Positions 22,363 through 34,271 of a stretch of DNA of 64,000 nt are shown in pieces; position 1 is the stretch's first letter, and each line of letters begins with the position of its first letter. Location of the stretch: positions 1,003,507 through 1,067,506 of the forward strand of contig MNCI01000651.1 in the NCBI GenBank assembly GCA_015680685.1, in the 5' to 3' direction. Both the position numbers and the translations under genes were made by a program. The stretch is from Gnetum montanum. Taxonomy: Eukaryota > Streptophyta > Gnetopsida > Gnetales > Gnetaceae. The notes under the pieces are model-generated. The model saw only the letters and a program-made list of their open reading frames with translations. It did no database searches and was not told the DNA's origin.

Positions 22363-24878
22363 TTATTTTTGGTTTGAAGGGAGCTCTAAAACCTTATTTG
22401 ATGGAGAAGCATTCAGAGGCTCAACCACTTGTGGTTGTGATAGCTTGTTTGGACTGTTGGTTTTGAAGAAAGGTCTTCTCTTTGTATGATTGTCAGAACC
22501 AGCAGTGGGTTGAAGATTTACAGCTCTCGTAGCATTCCATTGTTGCAGTTGAGTGGGGAGTTCCCCTTGCATTGCTGGAGCGGGTGGTAATGGAGCTATC
22601 GGTGTGAGAGTTCCGGATGGATTTGGAGGATGGTATGTATGTGGTGTGTCTCTCCCAAGAGAAGAAGTCCTGTAATACTCCTGAGCTTGGTAGTGATGTT
22701 GTGTTGTCACGTGACCAACAGAGTCACATGGAGAGATTGGCTGCTGCATGTAATAGCCATATGGATCCAATTTCCAGTAAGGGTATTGTTGCCTTGGTGG
22801 TGGCATCCCCCATAACTATAGGTATTGCCACTGTTGGTGTTGCTTAATAGGTTGTGACGGAGTTCCACTTGGATAATACGTTAATGGTTGGTGGAACTAC
22901 CTTGGGTTACCTTGAGGATAAGGTAACCGTCGGGGTGCTTGCCATTTGTTAAGTCATGGGTTAAGTGCATATACCCCAGACTCTTGTAGATGTGAGATGA
23001 CTAGACAACATCCCTTAGCATGGTCATACTGGCATATCTCACATCCACTGTCATTTTCTGTATTAGAATTCACAACCTCTTCAATGATGGCCATTTTACC
23101 CTTACCTTTGTTACGTGCATGGTCCAAATCCCTCTTTTTCTTTTTGTCATAGTCACTACTTCGCTCCTTAGACTCCTCTACGATTTTTAGAATGGTTTCA
23201 AATCTACTATCTAAGGAGTCCCACATTTGGTCTACCTTTGTTGACACTTTTGTTGTTAGTTTTTGGATCGACAAGGTTTTCCTATTCACCAACTCTTCAA
23301 GTGGTGACTCTTCCTCCTCCTCATAGAATCTCACTCCCCTTTTTCGGAGGGAAGGATCGCAGTTGTACTCTTCCACACTTTCTCTCTTACATAGCTCTCC
23401 TTCTTCCTTAGCTACTTACTCCAACAATCTATGGATCTGATGGGACCTAAGCTCTAATAATCTCCCTTGGGCATACGTTCCAAGGGTTCTCCTAGTTTCA
23501 TGCCTAAGTCCATCTACGAGATGGCGTAGTTGATCCTACTGAGAGTAACCATGGCCCAGGCAACAATGTAACAGTGCATAGTATAAATCCATGGTAGCAT
23601 CCAAGGGCTCATGAGTTCCCTGCTTCCATCCTTGGATTTTCTTTTGTAGGTTGGACACCTAGTAGTATGTTTGATACTTATCATTAAACAGTTCTATCAT
23701 CGTACTCCACCTTCGAATGGATTCCAGTTCTAAGGACCAATACCAGCTTTCTGCTTCCTTTACTAGTGTCCTTGGGAACAACTTTAATTTTTTCCATTCG
23801 TTCTCAATATTCTACAAGGCACATGCATCATGAAATTCTTGTAAGTGGTTTTGAGGATCATCATTGTATCCCCCCACAAATTGTGGGATATTATTCATGT
23901 CTAACCTCTTGATCCTGCTATCTTTTTGGTGCCTTATAGGAATTATTACAGCCTCTGTGATGTCTAATATGCTTCAGGTTACAAGTAGGGGTTCTTCGTC
24001 ATCATTTCTTTCATAGCGTCTATGATCTCTACACAGTTTTCTACCTTCCCTTATTCCATGCCGTGATTCTCTAGAGTGCCCTCGTTCTCACTCTTGACTC
24101 TCTTGTTGAGGTTTCTCACTCTATTTACCCTTATCCTCACAGTTAGGTTCCTTATGACTACATCCTAATACTGAAGGAGAGGGTGAATGGATGAAGGTGA
24201 AAAAGAAGAAGAACCATCACCATGACGATGTTTCCTAACTTCCCTTCAGTGGTCCCGGCCTCAATCATGATGATGATCAGAATGCCCGTCCTTATCATGT
24301 GTTTGTGTTCCCTCGTTGAACACTTGGTGTTCGTGGGAATCAGAACTAGGGTTTTGAATCATGGAGTGAAGATTCTGATACACCACCTCCTCACCATCAT
24401 TAGGAGGGGGAACATCGTTTTGTGGAGAACCTATTGAAATGGGTTCACCACCCTCAATTTCGCTTAAGATGGATGGAGCGTTATGGGGTTCTTTGCCCTT
24501 CAAAGATGTGTGGTAACTCTCCTGTCGCAAGTCCCGTTGACATTGCACTTCTATGGAATGGTAGTCCCTTGTTTTGTAATCACATGCAATGTATTCTGCG
24601 TACAATTGTAACATGCCTATTCTTGCGAGAGCACAAAGGAGCATGTTGGGGACTGCTCGATCTGGAGGCAACACTATGTTACCCTACAAGTCTCTCCAAT
24701 GCAGTTGTTCATCTTGATGGAGAATAAAGGTAAAGTCAAGTATATACTCATCGTGATGAATATATACCACACGGAATTGTTGAGGAACTAGCAGATTTTG
24801 GTTACGTGTGTTGTGCTGCCAAATGTCTCTAGTGTTGTTCCTAGGCAGTGAAGTGATTTTGTGCGAATAAGAAGACAT
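22363..24878 (-). pseudogene. gag: gag of A2 (broken)
   Basis: Start taken at the ATG at 24878 (MSSYSHKITSLPR), aligned with A1 start 276. An upstream in-frame ATG at 24908 is not conserved in A1. Domains in order: N-terminal domain; His/Arg-rich part (about 24250-24050); gag core (about 23830-23460, LFPRTLVKEAESWYWSLE, GWKQGTHEPLDATMD); acidic region 23376-23130; knuckle CEICQYDHAKGCC at about 23040-23000, with the unusual spacing C-X2-C-X3-H-X3-C; Pro/Gln/Tyr-rich tail 22806-22363. Fewer stops than A1. Confidence 0.85.
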
Positions 24879-25005
24879 TTTAGTCTTATTCGGTGTGCTA
24901 TTTACCATTATCTTATTTTTCTCTTGATTAACCCTAAGGGTTCATTCTAGTGTTACAATGATGTGAATGATCTCCTATGTTCTACGTAGCATACAAACAA
25001 CTAAG

Positions 25006-25023
25006 TCCTCGGCAACAGCGCCA
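25006..25023 (-). promoter_or_regulatory. Primer binding site of A2 (tRNA-Asp type)
   Basis: Minus strand TGGCGCTGTTGCCGAGGA, 16 of 18 matches to the tRNA-Asp complement, one base from the LTR. Both changes are transitions. Confidence 0.9.
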
Positions 25024-25024
25024 A

Positions 25025-25815
25025 TGATGAGTGGCGAGGTACCCCTACACTCAACCATACGAATACGAGCATCTCACATGCGATCCAGTCGAACTCCAAG
25101 GACTAAGTGCTTACATGCCTTAATGGAACACTTAAGGTTAATCAATCGTTGTCTTCCCAAGCTTACTTGTATTGTCACGGTTGTATGGTTAAGTAAGCTT
25201 GAGGTGTGTGATTTTTATATCTTTTATCTTTTTAACACCTATGCTAGTAGGGAAAGGTGAAGAGAACTAAATAACTAATTTTCATTAACTATTCACTAAC
25301 TAATATTTAATTATCCTAGCATCAGTATCCATTCCCACTTGCCGCACACACTCTAAACCAGTGCAACGCTACTGGGATTACCAAACGCTACTGGTTACTG
25401 GGTTACCAAGCGTTACACACGTGCTCGAAGCGGTCATACTGAATGCACTTAACTAGGAGAGTCAAGGGTTGAGAGAGATTAATTATCTAGGAAAGCATTT
25501 AAACATTTAAAAATAATTAAATCCTATTTAGCTTAGTCCATATGCTGCAAGGTTTATCAGAAAGTTCGTCTTTATTGCCGTACACAAATATGTGCTCAGG
25601 TACAATTTGCTCGAATAAAGATCCGTTCACTTTAAGACTCCTACTGCGGCCACATGGAAATTATTCTAACTCTGGGATGGTAAAACTGCTATCATGTGGC
25701 TAAGGTACTAACTCTAGATGTGTGAACAAGGGAAAGCCGCCTCTTATTTATAGACATGATGGTGGGCCGCAATATCATGTACGCGATATCGCAGGCGCAA
25801 TATCGTGGCTCATCA
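25025..25815 (-). repeat. 5' LTR of A2 (791 bp)
   Basis: Pair of 18746-19542; both share variants not found in A3, such as CTTAATGGAACACTTAAGG and CTTGTATTGTCA. TGATGAGTGG...CTCATCA ends. GATATC-type sites cluster at 25770-25806. Confidence 0.92.
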
Positions 25816-25820
25816 ATACT

Positions 25821-26462
25821 GATAAGAAAATATAGAGTGAGAGATTATAGATCTACAAATGTTATACAAATTCTTATGGGATAATTGTTGAAGATTTGAC
25901 AAACAAATGGATAGTGTGTGTCCCATAGTCCTTTCAAATCACGTCTAACTCACTTGATCTATAGGTTGTAATAGGCTCTTGATGTTCTCAACCATTAATG
26001 CTGAGAAATGGCTTCAAGCTTTTAGATCTCTGCTTTGCTCCAAAAGTCTCAAGTTTAAATGATTCAAATTTCATTGAAATGATGTCAATTATTATTTAAA
26101 TAGGCTACAATTTGCTATTATTATGTTAACTCAACTTGGGAAAGTTTCCAGGCATTCTAGGCAACATTTTTGACACTTTCATTGGTCCAAAACTACATCA
26201 TTTTTGTCTTTAGCATTTTTTAGTACAATATTTTTTATCACAACATTTTTAACTTTATGAAGTTCAATTACATCATTTTAGCATAATTTATGACATTTCT
26301 AATTTACAATATCATGAATTATACATTACAAAGTAACAATGATCTAGAATTCTAGCAAAATAGAGCTATAAGGTGAATTTTTTGAAGGGAATTCAAGGCA
26401 TTTATTTTTGCTCTTGCATCTAATCAAAATTACATGATAATTTGTCCATGAGGCTTTCCTGT
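25821..26462 (-). repeat. LTR of second C element, piece 2 of 3
   Basis: Continues the C LTR after A2 (matching the CAAAAGTCTCAAGTTTAAAT and TTTAAATAGGCTA region of C1 LTRs). It stops at 26462, where B is inserted with the duplication CCTGT at 26458-26462. Confidence 0.65.
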
Positions 26463-27384
26463 TGATGAGCAGTAGGTATACCTATGTCCAACCATACGAA
26501 TCACAAGCATTCACATATGATTCAATCGAATTCCATGGATGGGACTAGTTGTGGCATCTAGATTGTTAAGCATTAATCATAGGATGCTATCTTCCCACTT
26601 GGACTAATGGTAGCTTTGTCACATATGATTTAGTCCAAATTGAGGCATATGATAATTGATGTTGTTGGGCCCTAATTACTCATAGCGATAAACATAATTG
26701 GGAATGAAATTTAGTCCTACGTCTAAGTGATGGTAATGGAAATCTACTCTAGCCTAGAGAAATGAGCATCTATTCCTGGCTTACTATACACATTTTGAGC
26801 TCATGTAATCATTACTAGGTTATAAAGTGTTATGCTACTAGGCAAACCAAGCTATAACACTACTAGGATTACCAAACAATTACACTTAAATGCTTGAAAC
26901 TATTCATACTCATTCTACTTTACTAATGAACAAGAAAGTAAAGTACTTGGAAATGTAAATGATTAAACGAAGAAAATAGTAAAAAACATGCTAAGTAAAA
27001 CAATAAAACTAAGTGGATGCTACAATGATGAAAAGAAACTTTGATCTTTATTTCTAGACATGAACTATGCCCAAGTACACTTCACTCAAATAAAGATTCT
27101 ATAGAATTACTCAACACCACACTAGGGGAATTTGCTCTATCACTAAAATTACAAAAACAAAATACAAGAGTCTTCCTAAGGTTGGAATGAAAAGTTCTTC
27201 AAATTGTGCATCCAAGTGCTATACTTACAAGCAGACACGCATCCTAGGATATCAAATATCTGATAACACAGCACATGATCCAATATCAGGGCTAAGATAT
27301 CGAGGCTGAGATATTGGGACTGAGATATCAAGGCTAAGATATCAGGGCTGAGATATCTTAGCCGCTAAAAAACACGATTCATCA
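26463..27384 (-). repeat. 3' LTR of B (922 bp)
   Basis: Starts TGATGAGCAGTAGG, ends GATTCATCA, followed by the polypurine complement TACCCCCATGACTAAATG. It contains five 14-bp GATATC units at 27289-27358. Confidence 0.88.
27289..27358. repeat. 14-bp tandem repeat, 5 units, in U3 of B 3' LTR
   Basis: Five back-to-back 14-bp units of the type GGGCTAAGATATCG / AGGCTGAGATATTG. Each holds a GATATC-like palindrome. Confidence 0.9.
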
Positions 27385-27695
27385 TACCCCCATGACTAAA
27401 TGAAAACTCATCCTCAAGTAAAGAAAAGAAGGAACAAGTTCCTTACAAAATATTGGGAAGGTATGGGATTATTGACTAACTCTAAGTGCTGCAGTGGTAT
27501 GTACAAAAATGACATGATTACATGACAAGAATATTTGAAGTGGCTTGATGTAGTTCATATTTCAAGTAGTAGTAGCTCTTCCATTGGCTTCTTCTCTTTG
27601 TTTTCAGGCTTCTGAAAAGTTTCTCCTCTTTTGTCCCTATGTTCTTTTTCCATATGTCCTCTCTACTGAGTATGACATAGAGACTCCTTCAGTTT

Positions 27696-28145
27696 TTAGT
27701 GTAGCATTAGCCTATTTGTTTTGCCAAAATTGGTAGGTTTTTCTCCTAAGTTCCATTCATCATTGTTGGTTAGTATGGACCATAATGGAGATGCTTGGAT
27801 TTGAATCTTCATTGCTTCTGGAGAAAATTCCATAAAGGGACCAAAATTCAGTTTCACAATGATTGTGAACATGATCATTCTTCTTAGATGGCCTAGAGGC
27901 AATCTAGTGACAATGTGAGACACTATATTTATTTGGGTGCTTATGGTATTTCTACCTCTCCTTGGGCTAAGTGCTTTGTAGTAGCAGTTTCTTGATGAAT
28001 GTTGTATGATTGAGCCTCCTTCTCTACACGTTTTAATTATGGGGTTTGTTTCCCCACTTGGCCTCTCCAATGACCTCTTAGTCTTTTTCTCCCATGTTGT
28101 GAAGGTCCTCATGGTATCCTCTTCAAAGCCATCTACAATCAACAA
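27696..28145 (-). pseudogene. 149-codon ORF in the post-pol part of B, unidentified
   Basis: Longest open frame in B, on the element strand and about 310 bp from the 3' LTR. I recognise no family. Near its C-terminus the segment SPEAMKIQIQASPLWSILTN followed by NDEWNLGE resembles, in spacing, SAEAAMQGARSMVNLQMDN followed by ERHNLGG from A1 at the same place. It may be the best-kept version of that frame. The N-terminal half has no visible counterpart and could be chance. Confidence 0.3.
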
Positions 28146-30340
28146 AGGTTTGAAATTATTAGGGTGTTCCTATCAATTCTTAATAGTTCATTACCTTGCT
28201 CATACCCTTGGTTAGATCAAGTTCATATCTTATTATGATTGCAAAGTTCAAAAGAATTTTAAAAAGGTACCGCTTAGGTGTTATATCTTTTAGTTACTTA
28301 TGACCTTCTATCATTTTCCTTGCTTATTATGGCCTAAAATAGTTGATATGGTCTATTAAGAGTATTACTTGAATCTTTCTGGCCTTAGTTTGATTGATTA
28401 ACTCTAAGATTCTTATCATTTCTTTGTACTTATCATTTATAGTATCTTATGGGTGTTAGGAATTTTTGTCTCAAATTTTCAGATTTTCATTCACTTATAT
28501 AACACAATGCACAAATTTTTGTTTACTTATATCACACAATGCACCCCCCATAACAAAGTTAAGCACTCTAGGATCACCAAGATTTAAGACTTTTGGAAAT
28601 CAGAGTTATGAGGGCAAAGTTATGGCCTTTGGAAGCTAATGTGCAAGAGGGCTAAGGAAAAACTAGAAAAAATTCTCTTGTTACAAATGAGAGAAGAAAA
28701 TTTTCACTAACTCCCACGTGTATATATACTATTTTTATATGCATGGCATCATAAATACAACATTATAGGTGCCTACAATGTCACTATTAAGAAATTCAAA
28801 TTTTCATTATTTTTGGAAAAAATAAGTCAAATGAAATATTTGGAAGATGTAAAGCTTATCTAGAGGGTCATGGCCATTAATGATGCATATTTTTTAAAAA
28901 GTTGACATTCAAAGTTCATGAAGAAGGAATCTCGAGCAATGAAATTTTATGATATGGATAAGAAATGGATAATAAATTTCTAATGTATGGACATATTATT
29001 AGATGATACGAGAAGTGTTTATTAGATGATACGAGAAGTGTTTATTAGATTTTGGATGATCTTGGAAGGCATAATATGATGTGGAATTACTTGGCAAGTA
29101 TGAAATACAAGAGTTATACAAGTGGATCCTCCCCAAAGCAAGCTTCAGCCCTTAGTGTCCTTGTATAACCACACCTAAAAGTGTCCTTAAGCACTCAAGG
29201 AGTTGAATGTAAAACATACCTATTTAGCAAAATACACATGTTAGTATCACTAGGTTGGGAAAATTACACTATGTTACACAAAAACATTAGTTATAATTAT
29301 TCATATAGTGAGATGAGATGGACTTAGAAGGGATTACAGAAATTGGGATGTGAGGTGTCTTACCATAGGCATAATTACTTCTTGTGTTTAATTAGTGGTT
29401 AAAATAATCATTAGCCTTTCTTCCTAAGATTCAAATCAACTCTAGACCACATTCCAATAACACCACATTATTTCATCTTTTTGACTTATAGCCATAAGAC
29501 TACCACTGTTACAAGAAGTATTATCACTTGGCATTTTGTCCAAGGAAGGAGTTTATTCATTGCACCTCATTTTATTTTTTTGAGATTCCTAAGAAGTCAC
29601 CTACCTTCAAGCATGGGTAACATGTCTTTCCAGTGGGATCCCTAGAAATTTATTTTGTGCATGAGTTTTATTTTTAATAGTGTCAACCTTACCAGAGGAC
29701 ATGGTAAGGCAACACTTATTGTACTCTTAATTCCATTTTTCATTAGATCTACAAGAATATAATTACAACCTTAGCAACTGATAGAACATATAGTAGTGGT
29801 ACAAGGGAATCCATATATACACTTGATGTCACATCCTTTACATTCCCAATTAGTTCTTCACTTCTCTGTCCAAGCATAATGATCACAAGTTTATTCTTAG
29901 TTTTATTATGAAAAGAATATCATTATGGCCATGGTAAGAAACTCTTATTATTGGAATGGATCGATGGGTGGTGTGATCTCACTGTACAAATAATCAATCC
30001 CTTATGATTTGATAACATAGACAAATCCTCACCTTATTAGGACTACATCTTGCTTTATTCATTGTATTTATTCAAAATTGATAGAAATATGTACAAGTAA
30101 CATGTAAACAAAGTATGAAAAATTGTCAAAAATATTAAGAATGAAAAATATTTAAAAAGGAAGAAAATATTAAAGAACTGCAAATGTTTTAAGAAATGAA
30201 AAATTATAAAAGAATTAAAAGATATCAAAGAATGTGGAAATAGGTAAGAAATATGAAAAGGCATAACAAAAAATTAGAAATCAAAAAGAAATTATAAAAC
30301 AAAAAAAATTAAATAAATCTTATTAATTTCTTGATCATGA
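28146..30340 (-). other. Non-coding interior of B
   Basis: No domain found. A perfect 23-bp tandem duplication (TTATTAGATGATACGAGAAG plus TGT) occurs at about 28997-29046. This corresponds in position to the post-pol region of family A. Confidence 0.45.
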
Positions 30341-30345
30341 TTACT

Positions 30346-30366
30346 ATCTCCCCCATGACTGAACTC
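30346..30366 (-). promoter_or_regulatory. Internal polypurine-like tract of B
   Basis: Plus strand ATCTCCCCCATGACTGAA, complement of the A1 tract at 6468-6490. It marks where pol would end. Confidence 0.45.
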
Positions 30367-30659
30367 ATGGATGAGTGTTCAAAAAATGGATCCTAGTTCC
30401 GCTAGATCATACACTTGAGGTTTCTCACTTATCATCCTTAATGACTTAGTTTTATGGTTATCCTCCCATGTAATCTTGATGGTAATTGAATCTTTATCAT
30501 CTAAGTTTCTATTTCCTCTATTTGTTGGGTATGATTATGATTTAATATTTTCATTTGTGAGTTCTTAGTTGGGATCATTTTCTTAGAATGGGAATTAGTA
30601 AGTAATTCAGATTGTTTCATGCACATTTTGGACAATTGAAATTTCTCAGTTGTTAGCCA

Positions 30660-32948
30660 CTAGGTGTATTTTGGTTTAATGGCCTCTTATCTCTCTTGTG
30701 CACACACTTGATTTTCACATTTGTTGTGGATTGGTGTAATGATTGTGTTGACATTCTGGAAGGTCAATCCAAAACTACACCCTTCTTTTTTAGTAGTAAT
30801 GTATGAATTGCTTGTCACTACACAGTGATAGGTTCATTTGTTATGTTTTGCACAGTGATCGGATGTTGCACTCGGTTGGCTCTATGCTAGTTTCAATAAG
30901 CCAGTAGGTCTATGAGTTTTATGCTTAGGTGTGAAAATTGTCCTAAAGAAAGAACGTTTTCAAGACTTTTGTTGAGATCTACTAACATTATCCTTTACTT
31001 GTATGTTCATAGCACAAGTGACATTCTTCTGTTAATGTTGTGATACTGATCCTTCCAATGTTATTGTTGGTGACATATGTTAGAGAGAAGTATGAAAATA
31101 TTAAGGATGTGATAGAGGATAAGAGGTTTGAGATGGTGATCCCACAAGAAATGTTGCAGGTTGATGATATTTCGGAGATGGTAGTAGTGATTTGAGGAAG
31201 AGGAAGTAAAACCATCTAGAAAAATAGGTTGTTAAACATAATATCCATACAGGTTCTGCTAGTTGTAAGGGTAGTGCTGGTTTGATGATGGCCTTCCACA
31301 CAACCATGAATTTTACCATCGCAGTTGATAGTAGTTTTGATGTTGGTAAGAAGTCCCATTAGGATAGTACAGTTGGTTGTAGGATTGTCTATACTTACCT
31401 TGTGAATAAAGTAATTTCCAAGGCGTTTGCTTTTGTATGAACTTGGGATTCAAAGCAAAAGCTCAATACTCATGTAGATGTAACATGACTAGGCAATAGT
31501 CCTTTGGATGATCATATAGGCAGATGTCAAATCCATCATCCTCTTCTATGGTTGAGTCCACAACCATTTTTCTTTTTTGTTGATAATTTTTTCTTCCTAT
31601 TTCTTGGTTTATTTTCCTCTTTTTTTAATCACTTAATTCATTTTGCACCACCTTATCCTCTATGGTTTTCACATAGGTTGTGACTTTTCATTCATCAATT
31701 CCCACATCTTATTTATTCTTGCTTTAAGCTCAATGATAGACTTTTGTGTTGCCAAGGTTTGTTGTGAAATCACCTCATTGAGAGCTATCTCTTTTTCCTC
31801 ATCATAGATATGGACACTCTTCTTTTGAATAGTTGGGTCTCCGTTATATTCCTTTACATTCACTCGTTTACATAGCTCTCCTTCTTCTTTTTCCATCCAC
31901 TTGATTAGCCTTTATATCTAATGGGCTTTTAGTTTGTATAACTAACCTCAGGCATAAATCCCAAGAGTCTCCCTTGTTTGATTACGAAGTCGATCTATGA
32001 TATGGAAAAGTTTCTCTTTTTGAGAGAAATCATGGCTAGGACATCTATGTAGAAGCAAATAGTATCTATCCAAGGCCATATTTAAGGGTTCATGATTTTC
32101 CCGCTTCCATCCTTGGATTTTTTTTCTTAGGTTGGACACTCTTGCATAGGTTTGGTATTTTTCGTTGAAGAGTTCCAGCATTTTGGACCATTAATGGATT
32201 GAATCTAGTTCCAATGATTTATACCAACTTTCGACTTTGTCTATTAGTGTCCTATGAAAGAGCTTACGCTTTTACCACTTATGTTTAATATTTTGCAAGG
32301 CACAAGCATCATGGAAGACTTTTAAGTAATGTTGTGAATTATAATTATCTCCTCCCTTAAATTTAGGAATGTTATTCATATCAAGCCATTTGATGCTTGT
32401 TCCTTTGATGCCTTTCGAGTATTTGAACTACCTCCCTAATTTGTGTTAGGTTCCTAGTAGCCAACAAGGGTTCATCATCATCAGACATGTCATGGTGATG
32501 ATTTCTATTTCTAGTTGTTTGATTATGATGATTTCATTCATGCTCACATTGATGATATCATCTATTTCTACTTATATATTCATCTTGATCCCTATTTCTA
32601 TACATATGTTCATCTTTGTTAGAACTAGACGTGGAAGAGAAAGAGGAAGATGGAAAACTAGGAGAATCATCATGGCTGCTATCCCATATCGTCCCTTGAT
32701 TTATCTTTTCTAGGTTTAGAGGAGATCTTAGGCCTTGAAGCCCTCCTTGTTCTAGGACGTATTTCATCTCCTCTAGGATTGTTTGCATTAGTTGAATTTA
32801 GTCTTTAAGTGTAGTAAGGGTATAAATGAGCATATGAAACTCCTACTTTTGGTTGTTTACTCCAATTTTCCTCAATGTAGATCTTATCATTTCTCCTACT
32901 AGTGTTTTCATCATATGATGCATTATTGGCCCTATGTGAAGAAGACAT
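30660..32948 (-). pseudogene. gag: gag of B (broken)
   Basis: Start at the ATG at 32948 (MSSSHRANNASYDEN), aligned with the family A start. The gag core is at 32280-31948 (MLELFNEKYQTYARVSNLRK, IQGWKRENHEPLNMALD). An acidic part follows (31896-31669) and the knuckle ICLYDHPKDYC is near 31540-31500, keeping the YDHPK motif of family A. After a degraded Pro-rich tail, the Cys linker that follows the protease in A elements can be glimpsed near 30690-30640. The protease itself is not seen. Confidence 0.75.
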
Positions 32949-33062
32949 GGTTTTGTTTGATAATGTGTGTGAATTAAAATATTAATTCTCTCTAAAAGAT
33001 AGATTGTTAATGTGTTTACAGCGATCATGTATAATATAATTGATCTAGATAACTAGCACCAT

Positions 33063-33080
33063 TCTTGAGAATAGTGCTAA
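33063..33080 (-). promoter_or_regulatory. Primer binding site remnant of B
   Basis: Minus strand TAGCACTATTCTCAAGAA in the primer-site position. It matches the tRNA-Asp complement at only about half of the positions, and nearly all differences are transitions. Confidence 0.5.
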
Positions 33081-33694
33081 TGATGAGTGGAAGATACCCC
33101 TATGCCCAACCATATGAATCACAAGCATTCATGAATGATCTAGTTGAATTTCATGGATGGTACTAGTTGTGGTATCTAGATTGTTAAGCATTGATCATAA
33201 GACACTATCTTCCCACTTGCAATCTCGATCTTTATTTCCAAACATGAACTGTGCCCAAGCACACTTCACTAGAAAAAAGATTCCATACAACTGCTCAACA
33301 CTGCATTGCAAGCATTCACTGTATCACTAAAACTACAAAAAAAAACTACAAGAGTCTACATAAGGTTGGAATGATGAGTTCTTCAGATTGTGCATCCAAG
33401 TGTTGCATTTATAGGTAGGCATGCATCCCAAGATATAGGATATCCAATAACGTAGCACGTGATATGATATTAGGGTTGAGATATTGGGGCTAAGATATTG
33501 AGATTGAGATATCAAAGCTAAGATGTCAAGGCTGATATACTGAGGCTTAGATATCGAGGCTGAGATATGAGGGCTAAGATATTAAGGCTAGGATATTGAG
33601 GCTGACATATCAGGGTTGAGACATTGGGGCTAAGATATTATGGCTAGGATATTGGGGCTAAGATATCTTTGTTGTTGAAAAACATGATTCATCA
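33081..33694 (-). repeat. 5' LTR of B (614 bp, internally deleted)
   Basis: Pair of 26463-27384. It lacks about 430 bp between CCCACTTG and GATCTTTATTTC but has gained U3 repeats (14 units at 33473-33668 against 5). Confidence 0.85.
33473..33668. repeat. 14-bp tandem repeat, 14 units, in U3 of B 5' LTR
   Basis: Exactly 196 bp that can be cut into fourteen 14-bp units without any indel, from GGGTTGAGATATTG to GGGCTAAGATATCT. Units differ by point changes only. Confidence 0.93.
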
Positions 33695-33699
33695 CCTAT

Positions 33700-34246
33700 T
33701 TACAATTGACATTTTCTTATAACTTTTTCATTGGCCCCTCTTTATTGATGTTTTGAGGATTGACCCAAAGACATCAAGAAAGAATATGAAACACCACTAA
33801 AAATTCATCATCAATGCTTGTCTCTTCACACTTGATTTTGTAGCTATCGAATCATGCCAAGGAGTCCTCACAATGGTGAACTAAGGTTAACATGGAATGA
33901 TGATAATTTGGAATGAGGTATTTGATATTCAAAAATGGTTAATTATCCTAATGAAGAATTCCAAATGTTTTAACATCATGATTATGGCATAGTAGTGTGC
34001 TCATTTGATGACAAGGGCTTTATGTTTCATGCTTGAACTACTAGTTACTAATGATGTTTAGAGAAACTAGTGCTTTGTTATAGGCTTCTTTTGCCACTTG
34101 GCTCATTCATTTTTTTTTTCTGAACCATTTGTTTCTTTGTTTCAGAATACTTTGGCCTTTTGGCTTTCTTAGCATTTTCCTGCATTTTCTTTTTTTCTAT
34201 GGGAGTGAATCCTTCTTTTGGTTTTAATGCTAAGGCCAAACTAAAG
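33700..34246 (-). mobile_element. Second C element: LTR piece 3 and adjoining interior
   Basis: 33700-33730 completes the C LTR (ending TTTTTCA). It is followed by TTGGCCCCTCTTTATTGATG, the complement of a purine-rich tract, and by interior sequence matching 12027-12590 of C1. A minus-strand frame near 34078-34240 is Lys-rich (EKKKMQENAKKAKRPKYSET). The C match stops at about 34246, where copia sequence in the opposite orientation begins. Confidence 0.6.
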
Positions 34247-34271
34247 AAGATAAAAAGGTAAACAATATCTA

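Larger units (their letters stand above)
18746..25815 (-). mobile_element. A2: non-autonomous Athila-type element, gag-protease only, target duplication ATACT
   Basis: Complete from LTR to LTR (7070 bp) with exact 5-bp duplications ATACT at 18741-18745 and 25816-25820. It keeps the primer site, gag, protease, post-pol region and polypurine tract. Between the protease and the post-pol tract, the 2.8 kb that holds RT, RNase H and integrase in A1 is absent. It therefore needed enzymes from another element. Confidence 0.93.
26463..33694 (-). mobile_element. B: diverged Athila-type relative, gag only, target duplication CCTGT/CCTAT
   Basis: LTRs at 26463-27384 and 33081-33694 with TGATG...CATCA ends. 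A 5-bp duplication with one transition flanks it (26458-26462 and 33695-33699). Gag is clearly related to family A, but protease, RT and integrase are not found in the 5.7 kb interior. Stops and indels are frequent, so it is older than A2 and A3. Confidence 0.85.

Noticed and set aside
22617-22847. Plus-strand ORFs across A2 gag tail
   Set aside because: Antisense to the Pro/Gln-rich gag tail conserved in A1 and A3.
32492-32713. Ile/Ser/Met-rich plus-strand ORF as a membrane protein
   Set aside because: Antisense of the charged gag N-terminal part of B.
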